64,000 nt of DNA from Rhyzopertha dominica (taxonomy: Eukaryota; Arthropoda; Insecta; Coleoptera; Bostrichidae): NCBI GenBank assembly GCA_025024175.1, contig QCXZ01000041.1:46309786-46373785 (forward strand). Direction: 5' to 3'. The position numbers were made by a program, and so were the translations under genes. Below, piece after piece: positions 1 to 13,700 of the stretch (position 1 is its first letter; every line of letters starts with the position of its first letter). The notes under the pieces were generated by a model. That model was not told the DNA's origin, ran no database searches, and saw only the letters and a list, made by a program, of their open reading frames with translations.

Positions 1-1717
1 AGAATTACCCCAAAGTATTTTATTTCAAATTTAACAATATGCTAGTTCTCTTAAAACTAGATGGAGAATAAATTGTCTTTCACACTTTATTTGCCGCTTA
101 AGATTTTGAAAAAAATCTTCATTTCTCTATTCAAGTAATTTGTTGTTGTGTACCAAAACTAATAAAACAAAAACAAGTCGTTCAAATCGCAATACCTAAA
201 TGATTAATCTCATAGTCTACGATTTAAGCTAAGCAGATCAAAGCTTGTAAAAAATATCTGACCGGAACTACCATCTAAGATCAACATACTGCATAATGTT
301 ACACAGCTACTATGAATTATGAATTTTATATACAATGCAGTTTTTGAAACATTACTACACTGAAGGCTGTGCTATTCAAATTGTTATAAAAGTGAATTGT
401 ATAAATTATACTCTTTGTAGAAAACAAAAACTTTACCTTTATGTCTAACAACGACAAACTAATTAGATAGCTAGAAAACTAGCTGGATTTTATTCGGTTT
501 TTTAATCAGATCACTGAAAGTCATTTTCATCATTTTCAACAGTACAAGGGTATATAAAGCTTAGAATCAAAAGGAATGCCCAATAATTACCCGCTTTGAA
601 AATAAATATCGTACACACAAATACGTATGTCAGCAAGACCGTATAAATGTTTCGTAAAAAAACAGGTCAAGTGACGTTATGAAAAAAGTTTTCTTTTCCC
701 GTCAATGCTACTAGAAGTGATCAAAATGTTTCTAGTGATAGACTAAGTACAATAAACAGGATGTTTGCTACAACTATTTTCTTCTGCCACCACTAAATGT
801 ACAGTAGGGCCTAGTTGAGAATGTTCAGTTATTCGTAAAGAGTTTCTAAAAGAACTGATTTTAATAACTGACAATGACAGACCATTGCTCACCATACTTC
901 ACTGAAACCTTAGCTCGTTGACTTGTTGTTCTTTCAACTTCCGACAGGTGTCCTGTACCATACATCCAAAAAGTTATTCAGTACAATGTATTTAGTCTGA
1001 GCACACATCCATACATCAACTGATCCGTCATATATACCAAAAACTGCTGTTACGAGGTTATTGCATATAACACCATTTAGTTTATTTGAATTCATCAAGA
1101 TGCCGTTTGGTTTTCGTATCGCTCCAAAAAGGTTTCAACATTTTATTAATAAAATCCTTAAAATACTTATTGCTTCTTGAGATATAGAAGAACTATAGCA
1201 GCATCTTCTCCAAGTATTCGAACGTTTAAAGAAATATGAAAGCAATTAACTTGGAAAAGTGTCTGTGAAAAAGCTAGCAAAAACAGTGATAGGTGAACAA
1301 TTAAATCGACGCACGAATCTAAGTCTACTTCACAAACTTGTAAGTATAGCTTACCACCTGCTAACACCCTTGAGTTTCTTTAAAACACAAAAACAACATA
1401 GCAAGGTACATACGATAGAGAACCTGTACCGTCTGTTCTGTCTCATAACTTAGATTTGCCTTTAATACGAAATTTGTATAACAGCACGATTCTCGGTAAA
1501 TATTTTTAGCGCACAATACGCAATAAGAATATCGTCACAGATGCAGATCCATCATTTTCACGTATAACTGTTTAGACGGTTATAGACTTGAAACGAGTAA
1601 AAATATCTGACGAAGTACTATAAATCTTCTCAAAAATCGTCCATCTGCAGTTATTAAAGAAACTTAATTATAGAATATAAAACGCATTTTAATAACAATT
1701 CTCCCATTTCATTCCAG
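1..1717. other. Upstream/intronic region of the Rab GEF gene, no gene seen
   Basis: AT-rich sequence without a coding region I can support. The exon beginning at 1718 is preceded by a good acceptor (pyrimidine tract then CAG at 1715-1717), so this stretch is probably the end of a 5' intron and the true first exon and promoter lie left of the window. ORFs at 1167-1453 overlap on both strands and have no recognisable content. Confidence 0.5.
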
Positions 1718-4700
1718 ACTGAAACCATGTCCTAGAAGCATACGACGATGAAAACCGACACGATGGACGCCGTCAAAGCAACCAGCCCCATCAGCAAGGG
1801 GCTCCTGATGGCGCCGGCCACCGCGGGCTACCTCACCACCATAGGCAAACACAAAAGGGCAGGGTCCACCGGCACGACCGGAGACGAATCTTACACGACG
1901 GACGAGGAAGATAACGTCGAACCCGATGAACCCGACTGCTCGATCAAAGATCACGTAACCGGGAAATTATTCGCAACACATGGCGATTTCGGATCGTTCT
2001 CGGACATCGCGACGATCACGGATAAAATAGGGGTGATGCACAGGTAAAGTGATTGTTTTAGTGGCTTGGAAAGTGATTGTTGGATGTGTGGTTTGTTAGA
2101 AGTCGATAAGAGAGAACATGTGCGATTTTTTCTTGTAAGTAACGTTTCTGGACTAATGGAGCGTTATGCTTTGACGTCTTCAAAGTAGATAAATAATTAT
2201 ACGAGGTCTGGTCTCTGTAACAAGTTTATTGTATCAGTGACTTGTACAAATTATTAATTATATTGAACTGACAATAAATATAAATTGTTCTTCTGTGTTA
2301 CTTGATTACATGTTGCTATGTTACATCCCCCGTTTTTATGGACAATTAACAAATGAACAAATTATACAAAACGATATTTATAAATTCAACCGGTTTGGGG
2401 GATTTACTGTGCGTCCAAATCTTGTCACTACTTTCGGTGTAGCTGATGTGTTATTTGCCTCAGATTCTACACTTCGTGAGGGTTGAGCAATCCTTTCTGT
2501 CGAAGTATCCTTATGTGATTTCAGCATGGATTCAGGTACTACCACTTGGTCTTCTAGCTGGGGAACATTTGTTTCATGCAAATGTGCTGTATTTCTGCGT
2601 ACTTGATTTCCACGTGGTGTTTCAACTATATATGATCTCGATGTACCTACTGTATGAGCTCGATAATTCTAATGATGAAGGATTAGTCTTCCTTTTGGTC
2701 GCTTTTCTCTAACAGCCTAAAATACTTATGGCAAGCAAACTGTAGTATACCATTCGGAATTAACCGTACTATGATTCTCTACAGTTGACACATGTCCAGT
2801 AATTCCAAAAAATGTAGCAACCATCTTCTTATTTTGAGCTTTTTCACGAACCACTTTTGTGGGAGCCTTCTGATTCTCGAACACCCAAACTGCCGATTGT
2901 TGTTTCTTTTCGGGATCATAACAGTAATAATGTTGTACACTAAATGGGATGCACCATGGTTGAAGCGATCCCGGGTAAATCTGCATCAATTTACACGGGC
3001 CTCTTTTTGAGCTACAGTCAAATTGTGTGGTACCAGAGGAGCAAACAATGTTTTCTTACTTTTAAATGTTCATGTAGAATTGTGTGCTTTCACACCAATC
3101 CCAAGAGGTGCCTGAATTATTCGCACCGTAACGTACCGATCTTTTTCAACCATGCTCCGAACCAGAGCAACGTTTTCTTCAATAACAGCAGTTTTTGGTT
3201 TAGGGGTTCGAAATTCATCCAATACTGCAGCTTTCTTCGTTTTGTATACTCTCGACACACTCTTTAGGTAGGCAGTAAGCTTACTATATTTTCCAATGTC
3301 TATGTTTCTATAAACTATAAACTTTGTTAATTTAAATAGAACACCCTGTATATTATGACATCTTTTGATTCCTCATTAAAATTAATTGTTAGTTTGTTGA
3401 CTACATACTAGTTCTAGATTAACCATTTTGAGATAATTTTGACGTTTGCACCGCGAAAATTTGAATATCTAGAACCAGAAAACATTAAGGGCTGAGGTTT
3501 GTGGGATTCGATTTCTGATGAAATTTTGTACAATTTGCTTTGATAAACTTTTTCTTTGAGTAAATCGACAACTGAACTTCCGTCGTCGCTAACTTGATTC
3601 GTTTAAATAGGATGGTATACTTAAATTTGCCTTATCGAAGGCAAAATTTGTGATCTTTCTTTTTTATTAAGGTACCTATATTTGGGTCCATTCGTGAAAA
3701 TTTAGGAGATATTTGTAATTACTTTTGTATTTGTAGTCTTTTTACTCAATGTGAAGTAGACGATTAAAATTATTTTTGCACTAGAGTTACTTGTTTTTTT
3801 TGTTATTGGCGTTTTACTACTTCTACCACAAACAATTTTGTTTTTAAGAACGCAAAATTATTTTCAGATTGAATCATACCTCAAAAAAGAACATCTAATT
3901 ACTAATCAAAATTGGCACCTATAAGATTCAGAATATTATAATAATAACAAATTTAAATACAACAATTGATAGCAACAAACATAGGCTTTCAATAATAACA
4001 ATCGAAAAATGAGACAGAAACAACGAAAATAAACCTAAAGCTTTACACCTTAGGTGTATTTTCTTTGTTGTAAAAACATTGATTTACAAATTAAAACAAA
4101 CTAAGAGCCAACTTTCAACTTTGAAAAAATTAAAAATTATCATTATTGGGATATATGCAAAATTCGTCAGAGAAACGATATGGATAAGACTGGTAAGAAC
4201 ATTGAAAAGTAACTATTGCGAGAACAACTATATAGATTACAGACCCTTAACAATTCCAAGGTCGTACCAGTTGAGAATATTAAACAACATGGATCAATAG
4301 TCGAGAATACTCGCATATGTATAGATACATAAATTACTAAGGTAATGCATATTCAGTATGAGGCATTTTACAAAAAGTAAAAAAGAATGGTACTAAATTT
4401 TGCGTTACAATAACATTAACTATGGAACTAACGACTGCAATTATAAAAAAATATTTCAGCAATATAGTATATATAAAGGAACCAATTTGCCGTCAAATAA
4501 TATTTGTAGAAAACTGGACAAATATTGTCAAAAATTATAAATAACGATAGTCATTTTGTCATTTTATAAACATATGCAGCCCATAGCAAGCATGGGGATA
4601 TATTGAGCTTCATATTTTTTCTTCGTTAAATATTAATATATGTAACATTTATGTATATGATGTGTCACCTAAAATGCTTCAGTCACATGTCGAAGAGTGT

Positions 4701-7700
4701 TTGAAATAAAAGTTTACCAAATCAAGTCCTTTACACTATAAATTTATTTTTAAACGGTACATAAAAAAGTAGGACTGGGGAAGATGATTATATTTTTTTA
4801 AATTATTATAATTATTTCCAAGTCGTCAAAAGCTTATTGAAATTATCTTTCTCTTGACCTAAGTACCGCAATAGCCATAAGAATATAAAATCCAAAAACT
4901 AGAGACAGTTCAGGAACTGCATGTTTCTTGTCTATCTAAATGTCATAAATAGCTCTTTTTAATTTTAATATCCGTTCTACAGTCTCTTTGAAGTAATAAA
5001 AGACACGGTCTCTGAAGCGTTGGTTCGTCAGAAACGTAATTAAGTGCTTTTAAAATCGTTCTTCTATAAATGGCACTCCGCTTGAACAGATTGCCTATCA
5101 ATTAATCTACTTAGTTATCTTCGGAATATGTAGATGAATAATAATGGTAATTACGACGGTACGAAATGATCAAAGTTCTTGAAACTTTCCGAACATCTGC
5201 AAACACGTACAACAAGCCAAATTAGTGTTCCCAAGGTTTACCAGTTCACGCTACGAAACGTGTTATCTAATATAAAGGGTTATCAAGAAATGAGGTTTAT
5301 TTGTGAATGTCTGGATATGAAAAGATTTCATTTAGACGGAGGAGAACAAAATTCTGTTCCTGACGCACGAAAACGAATTACTTGATGTTATTTAGTTGAA
5401 ATGTGTCGGTACCTACATTGTTCGATGAATTGATAAAAACATTAGTAATCGTTGCGTTCTGTGTATATATATGGCAAGAAAATCTTTTCTGCTTCAGGTA
5501 AATAAATATTTAATGTCAGATGTATTGTTTTCATAAGCAAATATCAGATATTTGGTAATTTCTCTGCATATAATGTTTTTAACGATAAACAAAGTAGTGA
5601 CAAAGGGGAAAATTTAACCACAGAGCAGCCATTTACTTCAACACATCAAATTAAAAGAATAGTTTAGCACCGTTTACCATACGTCCATCGTTATAACAAC
5701 ATATTCACACCATAATCTTATCACTTTGTCAGAGTGTAAACAATTCCTTAAAGTTGTTATAATTTTACTTTGAGNTCGAGGGTGTTTATCTCGAAGATTG
5801 AAAAAGAAAAATACCAATAAATANNTCGTGACCTACTGTCAGAGAGAGAAAATAGTTCATAAATCCACAACGAGAGGACGGATAGGCAAAAATAGCAATT
5901 TTAATGAAAAGTCGANTTTGATTAGCNTAAGCTTTGCTTTGCGCTCATTTCGGTGGTACTATTGGAATTAATGTTTATTTTGTAGTACAAAAACATTGCT
6001 TGAGAGGTTTTACATATTTCACTTTAAGCTTAAAAAATGTAGATAGAATGTTATGGTACTGACAACTGTATATGAACAGGCATTAAATTATCAAAGGATT
6101 GGTGATAACCCCACATTAGTATATACTTTTTAGTCTTAACTTTCGGCAAAAAATATCTTTAGAGCTAATTAAATATCGTAAACTTAGCAAGCCATGTAAA
6201 AATACATATCATATGATACTGCATTGCCGTACACACCATAGTTAAATGAAAATTTATGAAGGAACTAAAGGTTGTTGTTTTGATTCCCAGTTATGAATTC
6301 TCTGAATCATGTCATAGTAAAGCACTGCGAAATAGGGGGATCTGGCTGTGTTTGGAAGATGTGCACGAACATATAAGTAGTAATAATGACCAGCCATCAG
6401 GCTGGAACCACATGTCAGCTCCAGTTTTTGTAAATATAGGTTTTCTAGCAATGGGGCCAAATCGTCTATTAAGAAATGTACAGCTTTTTTCAGCAAAGTA
6501 TGACATTACATCATCAGTGCGCATGATACCATTTATCTTCATTTTTGTTAGATTTAGCGCGTTTTTATTTATTTATTTTTGATCGTATCACCTTGTAGTG
6601 GATTATGAACTTAAAATCATTTCCACAGAACTCCTCAATATCACATTACCAAAATTTTTAGGGCGGTAACATAATTAGTCCACGTGGACGTGGCAAAGCC
6701 TGTCACTATATTGCAGCTGCACTATTGGTCTGCAAGATAAGTTATGACCTCTAACCTGTCACTCTAGTATTGACAGCATATTGCACACAGACCAACCGTT
6801 TCTGAGCACGGTAATTTGTCATTTGGGTAAAAGTTACTTTTTCTGGTGAAACTCTTTTTTTAAATCAATTGAATTACGTGTAATTAATTTTACACCAACT
6901 AAATTTATTACATTCGTACAACTCTGACTTGTACTCTTAACCCCCAAGTGAAACTTTTTTGACGAAGAAATACTTTTATCAAAATCTAAAAAAGTAAAGC
7001 AAGTAATGGTAGGTTTTATTATAAAATACAATCAAGATAGATTTTGTTTCTGAATATATTTGAAAAACTCAGAAAAGTGAATTTTTACTATCAATAATAC
7101 TAATCGCCGATTTTTATCTACATAAAGAGAGAAGCTGGTTAAAATGTAAACTCAAAATCATAAAAAAATATTTTTGTTTCTGTAAAGTAATGTATAAAAA
7201 TGACAATTACTCTTAACATATTTATACAGTAATGTTTGATAACTATTATGGAGCTAGGATATTTAATTTCTATAATGGCAGTGTCATTGATTGGCCTGGC
7301 AGCAAGAAATTGGTGATTGCAATGCACAAATAAACCATTAATTTTAAATCTAGTTAGTTTCAATTTTGTTTGCCAAGTCTTCATTATCACTGCCCCAACG
7401 CATATATTTATTGCCCTTGAAGGGAGAATGAAAAAACTTTTAGCAAGAATGTCATAGGTATTGGATTTCCGGCGAAATACAACACGACCAACATTGGAAG
7501 CAGTTAATCTATATGATCGATCTTGGAATCACCTCGGATTAGCAGATTGACCTATGCTATCTTTTTCTATTTCATCAAGTCCTGTCAAGTCCTGTTTATT
7601 TATTGCTGCTATTTATTGTCATCGATGACATCTTCTTCTTTAGATTCACTGCTGACTTGGGCGTGATCTGAATCGGGACCCACAGACTTGTTTTCTTTTT

Positions 7701-10700
7701 TTGTGATTGATCATCTGCGAAAAGTCTTCTACAAGCTTTATCTCGCTTCCGCTTAAGAATACGGCTCATATCTTTTTTTTTGTAAATTTTCCGGGGGTTC
7801 GTTTGGCAATTTTTCGATGAATTATTTGTCCCTGTTGCGTTGCTAGTCATGTTTAATAAAAGGTTATGAACATTTTGCACTAATCTTTTAGAGCATCTCA
7901 GAAATGAAGTTCTCTTCGTTTGGTTTTAATTCTGTGCAAAAGTAATTTTCACAATTTTTATGATCACCAAATACATGCCTTGGGTAATTTTCAGTGTCTC
8001 TAGATCATCCTGCCAATTGTTCATCAAACGAAACGTCCTCTGTTTTCCTGAAATTTAGGGCTTTCCCTATTGCTCCTCTCATTCGCTCTATTTTAGATTT
8101 CAAACTTTTCCGCAGCTTCACAGGTAAACCTTATTTTTTGTCGAACTTAAACGACTTTTTGCCATTTGATGCAATTCTGAGACAGTTTCTCAGCAGATGG
8201 TTTGTGCATTTGACGAACTAGTTGTGGTCCGTAAGGTTTTGCGGTCAGAAGTCTGTCGCTGTCACCTACCAGTTTTACATACTTCAGTCCGTGCATATCA
8301 ATACTTTGAAACTTTCAGCAATTATATCAGATTCCATTGAAGTAGATATTCCTTTCCAATTTTTTGTGCATCTGTGCTCTGCACTGGAATTGTTCTCTGC
8401 CTTTGCACAATTGATGCAAAATTTATTTCACACACCTATGTATAACAATTTTCCTGTTTTAACCCCCAAAAGTACTCTTTCCGCGTGTGTATTCAAAACT
8501 AAAACCTTCGAGTAGCATCTAAGACTTCCCTAGTGATAAAAACAAAAGTGGTGACAGTATTAAGAAGAGACAATAAATACAGATAATTTACGACCACAAT
8601 GATCCATCCGCAAATTATAAAAGGATTGCAACAAGGGGTACATCTGCATAGTTTACGAGCGCGAAGCTCCGCCCCGCAAAGCATTAACGGTTAGCTCCCT
8701 CGGTGCTAAAATTGTTCAAATTTGATGCAACAAAAATTCATTATTTTTGCTGCGATAAAGAAAAGAACAAATGTTTTGCGCATCAAAATTAAATTTTCTC
8801 TGGTACTTTCGTCTTATTTTTGTTTGTTTTAATCTTAATTTTTTTCTTGCACCTTTTTATTTTTTTTCGGTAAAAGTCAGTGTGAATTTCGAAAAAATAC
8901 GATGACAACTCCCGAGATAAATAATTTAAGCGCTCAGATAAAAAATCTCAAATTGATATGATGAAAAATGCGGATTTTATCCTGCATAAACCATGTAGAG
9001 TTTTTTCGTGAGCTTCTACAATACACCAGTTCTGAGAAACGCATAACCTCACACCCTGTAAGTCAGTCAATGATGCCATTTACTTGTCATAATTTGCACA
9101 CAACCAGTTGATTATGTCATCGAAATGTACATCCTCATACTCCATTTCATGGAGTACATCTCGAGTTTCTACGAAAAATTCAGTCAAAACATTCTTTACT
9201 GTTTGAGGTAAACTGAAACGTCTGCTTCGCAAAATCAATATGGTATTTCCTCTGTTGCAGAAACAGTTCCGACAGCAGCGTCTACAGCGACCTGGGGCTC
9301 GATATCGACAACCTCCCCATGAAGATGGCTCCCGAAGCCGAGGCGCAGGGAAACGGTGATCAATCGGTGGACTGGGTGAGGTCGGTGGTGGAGGTGAAAG
9401 AGCAGGCCTTCGCTCGTCTGCAGAACGAGCTGAAGGACGCCCACCAGGAGCTGAAGCTGAAGGACGAGGAGCTGAGCAGGCTCAGCAGGATTAGACAAGA
9501 CGTGGAAACGGAACTGGAAGAACTGACGGCTAGTTTATTCCAGGTACGATATCCAAGATAGTTCGGTTCAAATGTTGCTCAAAACAACTCCGCCATTTGC
9601 TTTCATCTGCTAAAAGTGAGAACCTTTTTGTCTAACGCCGTAGATATTTAGACATTGGCTAAAAAGCAATACTTTTAGTGTCGCTTGAGAAAAGTATACA
9701 AAAAGCAGACATGTAAAATTTATAAGACGATTTTTGCTAGACAAACAGGCAGAGTTCCGAAATCTCCTGTTCTTCCACTCAACCCGAAGCATTGCGGTGC
9801 ACATAAGCTTGTTTTTCTCGTCTAATAGAATCGTTGGTGAATTTTTATGTAATACTTCCAAGCCGCCGGAGTGATAATATGGTTTATTTAGCACTGAGGT
9901 AAAAACAGACAATAATTTTAAGCGGGCAGTGATGGAATAAACAAAAGTCTTTATATAGGATGTTCATTTTCTATTCAGCCAAACAAAAACTTTGTACTAA
10001 CACATAATTTTAGGCTGATTTAACATAGATCATCTACATACAAAATTGCCTTTTAAGGGAGCCTCAGCTCTTTGAAGATGGCTGCCAAAAATCAATGTTT
10101 TCCGAGTGCGACACAACATCAAAATTCTCACTTTTTTACGTAAATACGATTTTCTAGTTGTGATCGTAATTCATCATCAGCACTCGTTTTTCGCATTTCT
10201 GAGTTCAAATTTAGAAACTTTACGAGTTAGTAATGAAAAAAAGTAAGTATTCTTATCTATGCCGCCAAGATACACCGGTTTCGATTCGATTTGTTTTTTT
10301 ATTTATACGTCATTTTTAGAGCTTCTAAAATGATAGCGACCTTCGACACTTAACAACACAAAAATAAAACAAAAGTAAGTCACATGTCAAGCAAGTTAAT
10401 ACTATATGTTTTATGACGTTCAAATAAATTCGCGAGTAGCTATGTAATGAATTTAGAAATAATAGCGGCATTAATACAGGTACGAAAGAATGCGACTGAA
10501 TTTGCAGATAGTGAATTAATTAATTGTAGTTTTGTTTTATGACTGGTAAAACATTTTATATCAAACGTTTAAAACTGATCCATATAGTTCTACGTGGATT
10601 TCTTGAATTTATGCTTCTTAAATAAGCCTCGCCAAATTAACCAACAATATTTATTAACAGGTAAAGCGCTTTTGCTAATAAGCAATAGTCAGTACCAAAT

Positions 10701-13700
10701 TACAAGAGTAAAATATTCTGACGTTGTCAAATTAATAGAACGAATATAAAAATCTAAACAAGTAATCTTGACTAAAATAGGAAAGCAACTTTCAAACCAG
10801 CAACATAAAAATGGAAAATCATTTAGAATTGTCCAATTTTGGTCATTTAAAATTTTATATATCTCTAAAATTTAGAATTTTTTCTTACGAAGAATTTGAA
10901 GTTACAGTATCTGTATTTTTATACTTATTAAATTTCTAATAATAAAGGATTTTCCCGTTTGTCCAATATAAACAGAATTACAGTCGTTACATACAAGGCT
11001 ATATAGACCTGAATGATTTAAAACTGAAATTTTATCTTTATTGTGGACAAAAGGGGAACAGACATCGCCTACAGTAGAAAAGGCAATGTTTATGTTAGAA
11101 AATAATATATAGAATAAAATAGAAGAAAATAATTTAGAAAGGTAAATTGAGACTTGACCAATAAACCTAAGGAAGTACAAAATTTTGACTTTTTTATCGC
11201 AGTTTTGTTGTGAAACAACGAAGTGCTTTTATTTTATTAATAAAATGTTTCTGTAAAGTAAACATACGTAAGCAGATAACGTATATCTGCTTAAAGCCAA
11301 ACAGACGGACGTTTGAATAATTTATTAGGGAAAAACGTAGTTTATCGCCACTTCGTTAATAAAAACCGTACAAATTAACGGAGAAACCATAACATACCAG
11401 TTGGGCAATTACAAATTCGTTAATTTGCAAAATATTTTGCCATAAATTGATCCGTCACGTCCAGCTGTGCACGGCATATTCATGGAATTGATAGTGCCGC
11501 AATTAAATCTGAAAGTATAATTTTATAACTCGCTCAAATGGAAATTTACGTTCTAAACATAAACAGTAATTTTTAATGGGATCGCGATCAGTGATGCGCC
11601 GGAGATTTAACGTAACTGTAGATATACCTATCCCAGCAGTAATTTTAATAACGCCCGGTTTGCCGTCATAGTAATAAAATACTTTGCAGTGGGCATACGC
11701 AAAGTACGTTGTACCTTGTTGTTAAACAAGTAGGCCTTGGCATGATAATGAATAAAAGAAAGTGACTTTGTAAAAGTGCTAGTTGAAATGTTGAATATCT
11801 AGGTGGCCGTTAAATGCCAGTGTTAAAAATTGAATGTTGCAGGTTATCCAGATTTGGTTAAAATATTGGCTTTCCCGCATTTAATTGGTGTTTAATTATT
11901 GTAACTGTTCGATAGCTTTATTTGTCCACTTATGTGACACCAATACATAATTCGTTCATTGAAATTATTAACGTTGATTAGTGATGTAAATTTAGCGCAG
12001 TTTCCTTTTGTTCTGATACACGAATAAAAACAAATCTGTTGCAATTTATTTAACTACATAAGTGTATGATTAGGGTTGCGTGTTAAACTTACCAATCGCA
12101 TGACAAATCTAAATTACACTGTCGATGTCCATAAATTTTTAATGATCTATGGAATAGATTGATGAAAACCAAAGAGGCATACATAAACAACAGTAAAAAC
12201 CATAACATGGTATCATAATAAATCCCAAAAATACGCAGATATTACACGTGTATGTCTTTAATGCACTAGCATAATAAAACTGTACATAAACGTTTTTTAC
12301 TCTTTTAACTTTGCTATAAGTTATTAGTTTTTGAAAACTTGTCGCCTGCGACGATTTTATTATGTAAGATTTAACAATTTATACAGGGTAACTACAAAAT
12401 ATGGAATCAACATGATATTTTAGGTTCTGTTCGACCGATTTTTCAGGGCGTGCTTGAATTCCTCTTTAAAGGTACCCTCACTTTACCTGCTAGAGGTACT
12501 CGGTTTGGGCACCACATCTTATCTATCAGCTGAAAAAAGATAATCCCTCGGTCATTATAATCCTCAGTTTTCCATGGAAAATTTTTCATTCGTTAGTTTA
12601 GCTGAATGTCCAATTAATGTAGCAAAGGAATAGAATGTTCACCCCCTTAACTTTACCCCAATATATAATTGTAAGGTAATTCATTTATATAATTTATTTA
12701 TACTCGCCACTTAAACCTTAAACATCATGAGTACGACTGTCGGAATTAGTGAGCGGGGAAAAATTCTTATTATCGCTGATGTTAAGATTACATACACAAA
12801 AGTTATGAAACAGAAGTAACATTTTGGAGACGTTATAAAGGAACATGCAATGGATGCATAACTTGCTATGCACATTTATTTTACAACTGATTACAAATAA
12901 AATAAATTTATAATATTTATTAAAAATGCATGTCTATGCTGTGCTGTCTACACCTCAACCAACTGCAGATAGTACTATTTCGCTGTCATTACAGCTCATC
13001 AGTGCAGTTTAGGTCTAGTGTAGACAGCACGGCATAGAACTAGTTTTGCTTATAAACCAAAGCAATGGTATGATATAATATATAATATTTATTGTTCCAT
13101 TCGGTAGCAGCGCAAAAAAGAAAAGCAGAAAACATTAGAAAAAAAAACATCAAAAATTATTCATTCGATTTTGACGTATTATACGTAAACAATAAATACC
13201 TTGACTGTAAAAGACACCAATTGTATAAGAAATAATATTTACTACAAAAGAAGAAAAAATACAACCAAGTATGGCAACAAACGCAGAAGGAACAATCAAA
13301 ATTTTGCAAGAAATGAAAATGAAAAGAAATGAACTATCAGAGGTGAAAACGGTCGTTATCTTATGGCACCGCTACCCTAAGAAACCAGAGCTTAACCCAG
13401 GTAAGCGCTGCCGAATTCAATTAATTAGAAAATCCCTAATCGGGGATGCATTTTTTAAATGGGAAGGGGGGGGGGGGGGTTAAAAGGCACAACACTGAAA
13501 AGGATATCTTTTCCTGATTTTAAAAATTTATCACTTGTTGAATCTATTGCTTCTGAGTTGAGAAAAGTGTGTTAACAAACTTGGGTCTTGCAAAAAACTT
13601 CGGGATGAAAACCATATTCGTTGTCGCTGAGAATGAACAAAACTCCAATTGTCTCCATTTTTTTCGTGACTGGTGATAATTTTCATTCACTTTGTTATTT

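Noticed and set aside
5179..5385. 68-codon ORF on the + strand
   Set aside because: No known motif, no splice signals in phase, and length expected by chance in 64 kb.
10140..10200. Possible third hammerhead motif (minus strand CTGATGATGAATTACG... with GAAA)
   Set aside because: No pairing for helix II and no helix I or GUH triplet; CTGATGA alone is common in AT-rich DNA.
13271..13483. 70-codon ORF as a gene
   Set aside because: It ends in the G14 tract, lies inside a nested insertion and has no known motif.
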